From: Microplitis mediator
Taxonomy: Eukaryota > Arthropoda > Insecta > Hymenoptera > Braconidae
Length of the DNA: 64,000 bases
Reading direction: 5' to 3'
NCBI RefSeq assembly: GCF_029852145.1
Contig: NC_079973.1
Coordinates: 5,394,001 to 5,458,000 of the forward strand
Shown here: piece by piece, positions 34,591-45,574 of the stretch
Position numbering within the stretch: the first letter of the stretch is position 1
Layout of the letters: the number at the start of each line of letters is the position of its first letter
Translations under genes and position numbers: made by a program
Notes under the pieces: model-generated
Told to the model about the DNA's origin: nothing
Databases searched by the model: none
The model's input: the letters and a program-made list of their open reading frames with translations, nothing else

Positions 34591-35825
34591 ATTACTTCAT
34601 TACAAGAAATAGTTTCCATTATGACAGTGCAAGCTATAATACTCTAAGTTTATTATGAAAATCCTGTTTTTGCACTCAAAACTGTAATTTTTCCACTGCT
34701 CTTTTTTCCATGTAGTCAAGGAACTAAGAGGATTTTTTTACCGGATACCATAAAAATGATTTATCAGTGAATTTTTTTTTATCAAATCTACAATAAAGTT
34801 TCCTGAGCATACCTACATCTTCATGTTAATTCAAAAGAAATTACAATAATTATTATTCTCACATCCTTTAAACTTAAAATACAGCATATGGAAATATCAT
34901 ACATTAAAAATTAACCATAAAAACATACTTTTAAAAATTACCATCCAGCCCATCGCATAAAATAAAGATAAAAGCACGTAAATAAAAAAAAATTCATACT
35001 TCAACGCGATAATTACTGTTGATTATTATGAAAATAAAACTAAAAATACTGGCGTTATCACACGCGATACTGTCGTAATCCAACGACATTATTTTAACGT
35101 CTCTAATTCCGAGCAACAAAAACTAAATAAATGGTCGAGAATGCACAAAAAGTAAGTAACCCTCTCATAAACCACGATCATGACCACACACTTGTTTCTA
35201 TAGCTCTACTGATGCGTGAGTTTAAGTAACAAATAACAAAATATTAGCTTCGCCCACGCGATACATAAATATATGTATTCACATCTAAAATACATACTAA
35301 CATACATGAATATCCACACATTACATACTTAAAATCGCATGTAAAACCTCCTCTGCTATACTCAAACACTCTTTTCTCTACTCTATTCCACTACACGTCT
35401 AATGTAACATATATAATATATATATGTACATATAAATGTAGTATATCTCGAGCAGTCCGCACACACAACAATCCAAACCCCAGTACGATCAGATCGGATC
35501 GCTTGCTGATAATCGAGTTGTTGGCACCTGTGAAGCAGACATAATTAATGCTAGTCTACATCTAGCTAATGTAACACTACAACTATTATATGCCTTCAGT
35601 ATTTAACTCCACACACTACTCTCAATCCTCTTATAAGCACTTTTACACACCTCGTAATTTTAATTATCATAATCTTAAATTACTCTGTTTTACTTAAACC
35701 TGAACATCAACCTCAACCTCAACCTTAGCCTCAATATCAGCTTCAACTTAATTAATTACGCTTAGAATATTTTCTAGTCATTTTTACATAAAGTATTTAT
35801 AGAAAAATTACTATACAAATAGCTA
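34591..35825. other. AT-rich region with a small GC-richer patch
   Basis: No gene is supported. A unique patch at 35440-35560 (CAGTCCGCACACACAACAATC and neighbours) is slightly GC-richer. A run of ACCTCAACCTCAACC units lies near 35710. Both could be regulatory; this is speculation. Confidence 0.45.
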
Positions 35826-36800
35826 TCTATGGAAAACTTCTCATATATTATTATGTATAGTGTTATATGAATCATATATGATGTCATATGATTACGTACG
35901 AACATAAATGAGAAGAATTATTCTTGCCCAGTTTTTCTAAGCAGCAGATATGTACAAGCATGTTCATATTTGATCACATATTGTGTATATATGGTCATAT
36001 ACGAACATATATGAAAGTAAATGTTCTTGTCTAATTCATCTATGCATCACATGTAAACATCTAGGTTCATATGTGTCGATAATGATTTATATATGAGTCA
36101 TATATGAACATATATGATCATATACGAATATATATGAAAGTAAATGTTCTTGTGAAATTCATCTATACATCATATATGAAGATATAGTTCATATATGATG
36201 TATATGGTTATATATAATCATATATGAAAAGAAATGTTTTGATCCCAATCGTCTCAGCATCACATATAAACATATATATTCATATGTGTGGATATATGAT
36301 TTACATATAATTATATATGAGCCATATGTGAACATTAATGATTCATATATGATCATATAGAAACATATATGAAAGTAAATGTTCTTGTATAATTCATCTA
36401 AACATCATATATGAAGATATAGTTCAGATGCGTTCATATATGATTTATATCTGGTTATATACAATCATATATAAGAACACATGTATTGATCCTATCCATG
36501 TAAGCATCACATGTAAACATATGTATTCATATGTATCGATATATGATTTATATATAACTATATGAGCCATATATAAACATTACTAATTCATATATAATCG
36601 TATATGAACACATCAGAAGAAGTGTTCTCGTCCAATTCATTTAAGCATCACATATGAACATAGTTCATATATGCTCATATAAAATTATATATGATTCAAA
36701 TACCAACATATATAGAGCATGAATATTCTTGTCTAAGTTATCCGAGCATCATATATTACTATATATGATTGATATATAATCATAAATGTTCACATATGAT
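35826..36800. repeat. ATATGATCATATATGAAC array, inverted relative of the 20-kb array
   Basis: AAAGTAAATGTTCTTGT recurs at about 36013, 36142 and 36373, with weaker matches at 36226, 36617 and 36723. Each is followed by an AATTCATCTAxxCATCACAT word. These are the reverse complement of the words in the array at 20030-20960, so the two arrays belong to one family in opposite orientation. Units are irregular (about 80-150 bases). Confidence 0.8.
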
Positions 36801-36803
36801 TCA

Positions 36804-37553
36804 TATAGGGGAGGGTGGGGCAGAGCGGCCCCCCTAAGCCAATTATTATTTTTTGTGGCTTTCAACCATAAGAACACTTTACTTTTGTCCTATTTCGAAC
36901 AAATTTATGGACATTTTGCCAAAATTCTGAAAAAAAAATTTTTTTTTGTGGGGCAGAGCGGCCCCCTCCAAAAAGTGATAAAAAAATTTTTTTTTTCGTT
37001 TTTTTTTTTTTTAAATTGTTTTCATCATTAAGAATGTATTTCTTTCTCTTGACAACTATTTTTGGTTTTATATTACTCGAAAAAAATTTTTTAAAGCGTA
37101 AAAAATCGTTCACTCTCGATTACCTTAATTACTAATTGTTATATAATAAAAAAAAATCAATTCTATAATTTTACTTTACTTCAAAAATTTATCAACTAAA
37201 AAAAAAAATTTAATTTTTATAAATTTGTAGTGACCAAATTTGCCTCTTACATAGAGAAACGGCCGAAAAAAATGAAAAAATACTTTTTCGGAAGTTTCTG
37301 CTGGTCTATTTTGCCCCAGGTGTTATGCGTAGGGCTAGATATGTGGAATTACAATAATTTTTTTTTAATTTGACGATAAAAATATGAAAAAATCACTTTT
37401 TCAAAATTTTCGGCTTGTCCATTTTGCCCCAAATGTCATGCGTAGGGGTAAAAATGCGCAAACATATCGGATTTATAGTAATTAGTCAAAAAAAAAAAAA
37501 ATTTTTTTTTGGTCAAAATTTCAGGTGGGCTGCTCTGCCCCACCCTCCCCTAT
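36804..37553. mobile_element. GGGGCAGAGCGGCC bounded element
   Basis: The left end reads TATAGGGGAGGGTGGGGCAG then AGCGGCC. The right end reads GGCTGCTCTGCCCCACCCTC then CCCTATTA, an inverted copy of about 25 bases. Inner copies GTGGGGCAGAGCGGCCCCCT and GTCCATTTTGCCCCA alternate. Part of the interior (ATCATTAAGAATGTATTTCT) is repeated at 41297-41320. Frames at 36786-37113 are derived from these repeats. Confidence 0.8.
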
Positions 37554-39180
37554 TAATATAAAAACAGTATAGTTATGATAAAAATATGCATTAATAGAAA
37601 AATTTCTAAATACATATTCTAGAGTATATTTATATGTAATTTTATTTAAAATTACTTAAACAAGTAGCGTATTTTTTTAGAACATTAAATCGTTTCCTCG
37701 TTGCCTAAAGCTTCTGTATAATTACAACCGTAAAATTATCCGCGTGTACATTATTACAAAATGACAATAGACTAATCCACGGCTTCAAAAGTAAACACAA
37801 CAATGAGTATCTTAAATAATCTCAGTCCTCTCCACTTGCAAGAATAAAGTACCTCTATCGGCGGAAGTGGGCGTTACGTTGCCGGCTGACGTCCAGAACA
37901 AGCGAACAAGCTTCGTCTTGCTCTTACCCAAGTCTTGTTCTTTTTCTTGCTGCTTCTAAGGCTAATGCAAGACTACTCATCATGTTCTCCTTTTTCCTCA
38001 GTACCTGACCTGACGTACACCTAGAACACTTGGGTAATTAAAGATTTAACAGACACGCTGGATGAGCATCAACGTATCGAGAATCAGTAGATGGATCTGG
38101 GCATCAGTTAACTAACTTGTTATTAAAGCTTAGCTAACCTATTACCATCTTGGGCTAGAATAAAAATACAGCGCCGCGGTCAAATTGAGAACTAACTGTG
38201 ATGTTTAGATTCTTTGTTCCTGTTCTTGGGCTTTGATGTAAGTAGGAGGTAAAAAAAAGGCTTCTGCTGAGTTTATTTCCGTACGCATCAGTGAGGCCGT
38301 TAATGTTTTGTTTATTCATATAAAATATTGCGATGTATTAGCACATAAATTACAGTAAATACTGTGTAAGATGTGAAAGGCAGAGAAGGTAACAAAATTT
38401 ATTAAGACGACCGAGTAAGAAATGTATATGGAGAAGGAGGAGTTTTAATCCTAATGACTTTATAATGCCTTCATTTCGCATCAAAAGGCCGCTACTTAAT
38501 TTTCCGTGTTTAATCATTTTTTCTTTAATTTTATTTTTAATGTTCACTACATCAATTAACCTTGACATACTTATATTTTATATTTACAAGGTATGTAATG
38601 TGATGAACTTTCTGCTCTTAAATATTACAGGGCAATTGACGTATGGAAAAAATTTGTGTATGAATGTAAGATAAAATTTTATAATTTTAGTAACGTGAAA
38701 AAAATAAATTAGATCTACGAAGATCTGAATGATGGAACAATGAGATCTCTGTAGATCAAATCTAAAAAAGGACAATTATAAAAATGTTAAGTTTCAAATT
38801 TTGATTAAGAAGGCTTCCAGATTTCAACAGAAAAATTTGGTAATAAAATTAGCGCTTAGAAAATCTTTTGTTCGAAAAAAAAATTGTGCAGAGTGAACTT
38901 ACAAATTGGACTATAGTCCGAATATATTTAGCACTTTGAGTTGATTTTTTTTAATTTAAGGCTAGAAATGTTTATAGATTTTTCGCTCGTTCCAATTTTC
39001 TGAAATTTTTATAAAAAAGAGAAAAATTCTGAAATAAGACTTCGAAAAATTTTTTATAAGAAGTGATAATGAACCGACTATTCATTTTAGTCTTGAATTT
39101 TTGAAAGTTTCAAATTTTCACAACCCGAATCGAAAAATAATTCCGTTTTTAGATTTCAAATGAAAGATTTTGAAGTTTAC
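37554..39180. other. largely unique sequence, no supported gene
   Basis: A GC-richer unique patch at 37840-38130 (GGCGGAAGTGGGCGTTACG and neighbours) stands out but has no convincing open frame. Short AT-rich frames around 38350-38770 overlap on both strands. No RNA gene is recognised. Confidence 0.45.
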
Positions 39181-39372
39181 TTCTGGCTCTCGATATTGGG
39201 CCAATACAAATGCAGTCTTGGCACAACACTGTCACTCAAAGCTTGGCTCGATGTTATCATTTCGATGCTTAGACAGACTTGGGCCAAGTTTGGATTTTAA
39301 GCTTCCCCCAGAGTTAATAAGTCTTGCGCCAAGCCTCGGCCAAGGTTGGGCCTATTGTTTTTTCCTATAAGG
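39181..39372. repeat. GGCCAA/TTGGGCC repeat fragment
   Basis: Contains ATTGGGCCAATAC, GACTTGGGCCAAG, CCAAGCCTCGGCCAAGG and GGTTGGGCC, the vocabulary of the larger arrays at 40491-40868 and 42190-42475. The 66-codon frame that covers it is not taken as a gene. Confidence 0.6.
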
Positions 39373-40490
39373 GGCAGATAGATACGTGTCGAAAACTTGT
39401 CAAAAACCCTAATTTCACATAATAAAAAATTCCAATTAATAATAATATAATTTTTTTTTTTATGGTGTAAAAATAAAAAAAACTCATAATTTCTATTCAA
39501 ATATTTCCATCCATGATGTATTTTCTCTCTACCAAATTCATCTAAAAATCATGAAAATTTAAAATTACCATTCCATAAAATAAATCATTTACACTGCAAC
39601 TAAACTTTTTCTTCCTTCCACAAAAAACTTTTCTTGTCTGAAAATTTCTTTGAATATTATTTCCAATGTTGATTGTCATTAACCTTGGCACAGTTATATT
39701 TCATGCTAATGTACAATGCACATGATCTTTTTGCTCTTCAACATTACAATATTGCATAGGGCAATTGACTTGGCCTTCCACCGTTGTAGCAATTTTAATT
39801 TAACCTGTTAAGTCTTGAAGTTTGATTTTATATTCGATATTTAACGTCGGCAGCTCGCGAGTTAATTCACGTACATAATGATGACCAACTTCCAACAAAA
39901 CCTGCGAAGTTCATCAGCAGTAAGTTTCTGTTAAACTTAGAAACTAGTAACTAATAACTCAACATTTCACGCACGCACATGTTTTCATGTTACTTACGGA
40001 TGAAAATACATGGAGATATATTACGTACACTAATGTAGTAAGTACTCATGCTGGTATTGGTGTTATTGTTATTGTTATTGTTGTTTGTAAGCTGGCTCCA
40101 AAGCTGTTATGCATAGATACCAATATTAACTGTGTACTGCGTGACTCTCTTACTCCATTGCAACTAATACTCTGTGACTCGACACCTTTTCTTGCCGGAA
40201 GTTTCACACGAATCATCATCTATACAATTTGATGATGTACATACATGCATCTAAGAAATTATGTATTTTAGTTTTTTTTTTTTACTGCATACTGCAGACA
40301 AAACACCGAAGACTATAGACTTCTTTCATAAGTAATTTTATGGTGGTGACATGAACTCTAGATTTTTTTTTTTTATTGGCAAATTAGTTTTCTCAATAGC
40401 AAAGCGGATACTATTTTTTTTTTGTAAAATACTGATACTGATACGCAGTTTGAGCTAAAGGTAAAAATTGAAACGTCAAAACCCAGGTAG
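39373..40490. other. AT-rich stretch, no gene seen
   Basis: Moderate-complexity sequence with T-runs. The plus-strand frame at 39987-40232 includes a TTATTGTTATTGTTATTG simple repeat. Words at about 39680-39760 (GCATAGGGCAATTGAC) resemble words at 38620-38645 (ACAGGGCAATTGACG), hinting at an old local duplication. Confidence 0.45.
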
Positions 40491-40868
40491 GAATCGCCAA
40501 GGCTGACCATAGGCCGAGCCTTGGCCCTATTGTCACTTGCCAAGCTCCGGCAGCTGACCATTGGCCCAAGCCTCGGCCAGGGCTTGGCCCAATGGTTTGA
40601 TTACGTTAAGCCAAGTCTTGGCAGCTAACCATTGGCCCAAGTCTAGGCCGAGGCTTGGTCCAATGGTTTCGTTTAATTAAGCCGAGCCTTGGGTGGTGAC
40701 CATTGGCCCGAGCCTCGGCCAGGGCCAGGCCCTATGTTTTAATTTTGGTTAAATCGAGCCTTGGCCGCTGACCATTGGCCCAAGGATTGGCCGAGGCTGG
40801 GGCCGATAGTTTAATTTTTGTCAAGCCGAGCCTTGGCAGCTGACCATTGGTCAATGCCTCAGTATGGG
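40491..40868. repeat. 71-72 bp GGCCAAGGCTTGG tandem repeat, five units
   Basis: The anchor word G(C/G)T(G/A)ACCATTGG falls at about 40553, 40624, 40695, 40767 and 40839, giving periods of 71, 71, 72 and 72 bases. Each unit contains CCAAGCCTCGGCCAGGGCTT-like palindromic words. It begins next to AACCCAGGTAGGAA, whose reverse complement TTCCTACCTGGG closes the related block at 42190-42475. Confidence 0.85.
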
Positions 40869-40927
40869 TTAAATTTTTATTTAATATTAAAATTATCAAC
40901 TTTACATGTATCTATATATATGTATAT

Positions 40928-41845
40928 AGAGAAGACCAGGGCATAACGGTCTACCGAGTATACGATTAATATCAAGAGTTGAAATTTTCAAAAAAGTAAA
41001 ATTGTTTGATATACAATAATTTTCATTTAATTAGTTATTGCTATGTACAAAACTTTAGTTAACATGAAATTTTTATTTTCGGCGAGCGAAATGGGGTATC
41101 CTTTAAAAAAGTTGAAAAAAAAAATTTCTGAAAGTTGATCAAATTTCATTAAATTCAAATTTTTTATATGTAATATACATAAAGAAAAATTACATTTCAC
41201 ATCATTGGTGGATACAAAGGCAAAAAAAAAATTTTTTTGTGGGGCAGAGAGGCCCCCCTCCAATAAATGATAATTTTTTTTTTTATTAAATTGTTTTCAT
41301 CATTAAGAATGTATTTCTTTCTCTTGACAATTATTTTTGGTTTTACAATACTCTAAAAAAATTTTTTTAGGTGTAATAAATCGTTTCCCCTCGATTAGCT
41401 TAATTACTAATTGTTATGTAATAAAAAAAAACAATTCTATATTTTTTATTTGTCATTATTGTGAACCCAAAAAACGTGTTTTTTGATTTTTTAGACTACA
41501 GATTATTTTGCATTATTTCAAAAATTTTATCAATAAAAAAATAAAATATTATTTTCGAATATTTTTAGTGGCCGAATTTGTCACAGCTATAGAGAATCAG
41601 CCGAAAAATGAATTAATATATTAAATTTTTTTTAATTTGACGATAAAAATATGAAAGAATCATTTATTCAGAATTTTTGGATGGTCCATTTTGCCCCAGG
41701 TGTCATGCGTAGTGATAAAAATGCGCAAATATATCGGATTTATAGCAATTAGACGAAGAAAAACATTTTTTTTTTTTTAAATATTTTGGGGGTACTCCGT
41801 TTTGCCTACCCGACCCCCTTTTGCCCCCTCCCCCCTTCCCTAGGT
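40928..41845. mobile_element. GGGGCAAAA-type element, composite
   Basis: Begins near GAGAAGACCAGGGCATAACG and ends GACCCCCTTTTGCCCCCTCC then CCCCTTCCCTAG. Inner segments match both the 31902 element (GCGAAATGGGGTATCC) and the 36804 element (GTGGGGCAGAGAGGCC, ATCATTAAGAATGTATTTCT, GGTCCATTTTGCCCCAGGTG). It therefore looks like a mosaic of two related subtypes. No protein is encoded. Confidence 0.65.
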
Positions 41846-41978
41846 GTGCTAATAAAAATATGTCATTACTCATCAGACAATTTTGTTCATTAAATAAAAC
41901 TACAGTTCACCTCATCTTTACGATTTAATATTTTTGAATTAAATTGTATTTAAATAATTAACAAGCAAAAAAATCATG

Positions 41979-42070
41979 ATTATTTGGACATCAGATTTAG
42001 CACAGTGGATAGCGTCCCGGCCTAGTAATCAGAAGGATCTCAGTTCGAACCCCGGTAGCCCCCAAATAAT
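41979..42070 (+). other. tRNA-like sequence with inverted flanks
   Basis: The plus strand shows a D-arm-like word (TTTAGCACAGTGGATAGCG) and a T-arm-like word (CAGTTCGAACCCCGG) at tRNA spacing. An anticodon-like segment, CCTAGTAATCAG, lies between them. Stems are poorly matched, so this is not a normal tRNA. The flanks ATTATTTGG and CCAAATAAT are perfect nine-base inverted copies just outside the tRNA-like part. It is probably a tRNA pseudogene or a tRNA-derived element. Confidence 0.45.
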
Positions 42071-42189
42071 TTTATTCGTTATTTCCCATTAATTCAGTAA
42101 TTAGTTAATTACACTCCAATGTAATGTCGATAAAAGTGTGATCAAACTTTTTTTTAATTATATTTATTAATTTAAATAATAATATTTTA

Positions 42190-42475
42190 GATCGAGCATT
42201 GGGTGAGCCTTAGATTTTTTGCTTCCCGAGGTTTGGCCGAGGCTTGATTTTTTGTTTCCCAAGCCTTGGCCAAGACTCAATTTTTTGTTTCCCAAGACTC
42301 GGCCGAGGCTTGATATTTCGTTCCCCAAGGCTGGGGACATGGCTATCATCCAAGGCTTGGACCAATCCTTGGCCCAATGCTCAGCCAAGGCACGTGCCAA
42401 GCCTTGCATAATCCTAGTGACGCTTGGCCAAGGCTTGGTCCAAACCTTGCCCAGTTGTTCTTTCCTACCTGGGAA
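42190..42475. repeat. GGCCAAGGCTTG repeat with 33-bp inner units
   Basis: The word TTCCC(A/G)AGxCTxGGCC recurs at about 42223, 42256, 42289 and 42321, giving periods of 33, 33 and 32 bases. The rest reads GGACCAATCCTTGGCCCAAT and similar. Because 33 bases is eleven codons, frames stay open on both strands (42167-42409 and 42219-42518), giving periodic LGQGLGNKKS-like peptides. I regard these as repeat artefacts. Confidence 0.8.
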
Positions 42476-42576
42476 AAATTTTAATTATCATAATCATCGA
42501 ACGGAAATGACTATTTGATTATTAATATTTATTTTTTTATTTTTTATTTCAATTTAAAGTTTTTATGTATATTAGG

Positions 42577-43475
42577 AAAGACTGAGGCAAAATGGGACAG
42601 CGTATTTTTTGGTAAAGTGTCCGGGTCAAAATGGGACTTTTTGAGACGAGAAAAAATTTTTTGTGTTTAAAATGATTTTATTGAAAATTGAAAAAAATTG
42701 ATTCTGGGGTAAAATGGGCCGGTGTTAGATCAACCCGAGTCGAAATATTAGGCGTAAATTGAACGTTCTTAACGTTTTAAACGTAAATTGAACGGTTTGG
42801 ATATTAAAAACTCAATTGGACAACTTTCAACTTATTCAAAACGTAGATTGGAGTATCATAAATCGAAAACGTAACTAAAACCTGTTTAGACTTACCAATA
42901 AGAAAACATAAGATACCAAAAAATTTTTTTCATCGATTTTGTACTCCTGGATTATAATCACGTCAATTCTCTAAAATTTTGTCGTCCGCTTTTCTGGCTC
43001 TTAAATAAAAAATTCGTATTTTGAAAAAAAAATTTTTTTAGTTTCATACTTCTATCTTTAACACTATTATATCTTTTCATATATTATGATATCAAGGTTA
43101 TGAAAATTGTGATTACAAATATTGAAATAAATTAATTAATGTTATCATTAAACTAAGATCATAGCTCATGAAATTACCAATTTTTTACGAACCAAAATAC
43201 AAAAAAATCGTTCAATTTACTTTCAAGACGTTAAAAACGTTCAATTCACGTTTAAAACGTTAAGAATGTTCAACTTACGTCTAATATTTCGACTTGGGAA
43301 GTGTAAAACAATTTGACCAAACTTTTATTTTTTAGGGTTCCATTTTACCTCAAAGAAATAATTCAGATAAAGAAATTTAAAAAAAAAAATGATAATAATT
43401 TTTTTTGTTAAAAATTTTTAAGAAAATTTTTTGTAGCCTAAAAAATAATTATATTTTGCCCCGTTTCCTTGACAT
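42577..43475. mobile_element. GCAAAATGGGA-type element interrupted by another element
   Basis: The left part carries GAGGCAAAATGGGACAG, GGTCAAAATGGGAC and GGGGTAAAATGGGCCGG. The right part carries GTTCCATTTTACCTC and TTTTGCCCCGTTTCC, the complementary words. The segment 42734-43298 between them is a separate element. The boundaries are approximate. Confidence 0.45.
42734..43298 (-). mobile_element. foldback element with CGAGTCGAAATATTAGACG ends, copy 2
   Basis: The ends are CCCGAGTCGAAATATTAGGC and ACGTCTAATATTTCGACTTG then GG. The interior matches copy 1 (13594-14085) as its reverse complement throughout, for example ATTTTGTACTCCTGGATTAT and TACGAACCAAAATAC. Copy 2 is about 70 bases longer, partly through extra AT-rich sequence near 43080-43150. 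No protein is encoded. Confidence 0.85.
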
Positions 43476-43880
43476 TTTATTCAACGAATCATAATTACGG
43501 ACAACGGATCGCGTGATTTAGTAGAGGAGCGGTAACGCAAATATCCTGTAACTTGGGCCAAATTGTTCCGCTAACATTTACCCTTGTATTGCTCTGTGTT
43601 ATATATATATATATATATGAGGGTGTATGTATGTGTGTTATGTTTGCTACCCTGCAGAAAGGAAAGAATCACTCAACGCTCCGTAGGGACTTGCAATTTA
43701 TGGATAAATATATATATGAACTATAATGTTCTCTACTGGGCAATTTGAATTAATTATTGATAAGTTTTACATGCACTTTTATGTACCGAGATCAAATAGA
43801 ATAACTATAACTCACAAATAAATTTAAATTGTTATTTTTTCTTTTACTAAAAATTTAACTAGTATAATAAAAAAAAAATT
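43476..43880. other. AT-rich stretch, no gene seen
   Basis: A small GC-richer patch at 43500-43700 with a TATATATATATATATGAGGG tract; nothing supports a gene or RNA. Confidence 0.5.
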
Positions 43881-44075
43881 ACAATAAAAAATTGGGAGTG
43901 AATTTGGAGTGATAACACATTTTATTCAAATCTGAATTCACTCGAAGTTCTAGAGTTTTAATATTAAAGTAAACTCTTTGTAGGAGTGAAGTTTACTCTG
44001 AGAGTATTAAATAAATAAACAGTCATCCTATCCGCATTCACTCCGGATTTACTCCGCTAATTTTTTTACAGTGTA
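43881..44075. mobile_element. ACTCCG-type foldback element
   Basis: Built from GGGAGTGAATTTGGAGTGA, TCTGAATTCACTCGAAGTTC, GGAGTGAAGTTTACTCTGAG and TTCACTCCGGATTTACTCCG, and ends TTTTTTTACAGTGTA. It matches 57260-57562, 57737-58091 and 31625-31860 in word order. Confidence 0.7.
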
Positions 44076-44108
44076 TCCATTAAAAAAATTGTGGGATCAA
44101 AAAAATTT

Positions 44109-44308
44109 ATGATACTGAAGTTAGTCGTCTAATAATTTTTGAATTTTTTTTTTAAAACGATAAATGACAAAAAAAAAATTTTTTTTTAAATTGCACTCAT
44201 AGTTTTTTTAATTTTCTACATGTGCATTTTTTTAGTTTTTTGTTTTTGTAATTGATTTGTTGAAAAAAAATCCGAAAATTTTTAATTGTCCGTTCACTTC
44301 AGGATCAT
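44109..44308. mobile_element. 200-bp ATGATACTGAAGTTAG element, copy a
   Basis: The left end reads ATGATACTGAAGTTAGTCGT; the right end reads CCGTTCACTTCAGGATCAT, an inverted copy. The middle holds the characteristic AAATTGCACTCATAG and TTTTCTACATGTGCAT words found in all copies of this family in the window. Confidence 0.8.
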
Positions 44309-44509
44309 GACTAAGTTAGCCGATGTCTAATAATGTTTGGATTTTTTTTAAAAACGATCAATTACAAAAAAAAATATTTTAAAAAATTGCACTTATAGTT
44401 TTTTTAATTTTCTACATGTGTATATTTTTATTTTTTTTTTTTTTTTTGTAATTGAAGAATTGAAAACAATTTTAAAAATTGTTAATCGTCCGTTAACTTC
44501 AGAATCATA
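44304..44509. mobile_element. 200-bp ATGATACTGAAGTTAG element, copy b
   Basis: Starts ATCATGACTAAGTTAGCCGA, sharing the ATCAT with the right end of copy a, and ends GTTAACTTCAGAATCAT. It carries AAATTGCACTTATAG and TTTTCTACATGTGTAT in the middle. The shared edge suggests tandem insertion or unequal duplication. Confidence 0.8.
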
Positions 44510-44608
44510 AAATTTTTTTAATTCTCGTGTCCATATTCACCCGCCCCCATAATTTTATAAAAAAAAAAAGAATAGTAAATTTCCTACTCTTACCCCCATA
44601 ATTCTGCA

Positions 44609-44811
44609 ATGATACTGAAGTTAGCAGACGTTTAATAATTTTTGGATTTTTTTTTAGACGATAGAAGATAAAAAAAAAATATTTGAAAAAATTGCACCTG
44701 TAGTTTTTTAAATTGTCTACATGTACATATTTTTTTTAAAATTGATTTATTGAAATACGAAAATTAAAAAATTTTTAAATCTCTGCTAACTTCAGGATCA
44801 TAATTCTGCAC
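44609..44811. mobile_element. 200-bp ATGATACTGAAGTTAG element, copy c
   Basis: Ends ATGATACTGAAGTTAGCAGA and TGCTAACTTCAGGATCAT, with AAATTGCACCTGTAG and TTGTCTACATGTACAT in the middle. Confidence 0.8.
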
Positions 44812-45450
44812 TATTCTCAAATTACCTTATAATATAGGAATAGGGTAAAAAAAAAAAATCATAATTAATAAAAAAATATATGCTCAGTACAAGAGTTTTT
44901 GTTGTTTATTTTTTTTTTCCACGGGATTTTATTTACAGGGTAAAACAGCTTGCATAATAGCGTTCCTTTAAAATAGCTAGTACAGTTTTGTGTAACACAA
45001 GCAGTTTACTTTTTTTTTTTTTTAACAATACATAATTAATCAATCAATTAATTAATTTATTTACCAATAACATTCGACTCTACTCTCTATTTCCATCATA
45101 GCAATAATTATTTATATATATAACGGCTGAGAATTGTTAGTAATCTACATAAATTATCTTCTCTAGAGATTATATCCGCATTTATTACCAACAATCCTCA
45201 GGTTCGTCGATAACATTCGTTATCTTAAAATAATAATATCAATAATATCAATAATAATTAATAATACATAATAAAGGAAAAACATAAATAACGATAACAA
45301 TAATATGTAATTTAATAAATCACCATTGATATTAAATATAATAATATACAGATTATTTTACATTTTTTCGACGACATTTTTTATTTGCACATTTATTAAT
45401 TAACGTCTTGATATTATTATAAATAAAAATATTTTAATTAACAAAAAAAA

Positions 45451-45456
45451 TTTATT
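45451..45456 (-). terminator. candidate polyadenylation hexamer AATAAA
   Basis: Reverse complement TTTATT at about 120 bases downstream of the T-box gene stop codon, followed on the minus strand by TTTTTTTTGTTAATT. Several alternative hexamers nearby make this a tentative choice. Confidence 0.3.
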
Positions 45457-45515
45457 TTCTCACACTCGGTGTCAGTTTTTTTTATTTTTGTCTATCAGAA
45501 AACACAGAAAATTAT

Positions 45516-45563
45516 GATAATGATGATGATGATGATGATGATAATGATGATAATGATAATGAT
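45516..45563. repeat. (GAT)n microsatellite just after the stop codon
   Basis: GATGATGATGATGAT followed by GATAATGATGATAATGATAA. It lies in the probable 3' UTR of the T-box gene and starts about a dozen bases after the stop. Confidence 0.9.
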
Positions 45564-45574
45564 TTAGTCGATGA

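Larger units (their letters stand above)
44812..45574. other. downstream flank and probable 3' UTR of the T-box gene
   Basis: AT-rich sequence following the stop codon in the minus-strand direction. On the minus strand, AATAAA hexamers occur at 45481-45486 and 45451-45456, about 90 and 120 bases past the stop, the latter followed by a U-rich run. More lie further on. Which site is used cannot be decided from the sequence. No other gene is visible. Confidence 0.5.

Noticed and set aside
42167..42518. Open frames on both strands with LGNKK/LGQG-like repeats
   Set aside because: Caused by a 33-base repeat unit, a multiple of three; no start context or splice sites.
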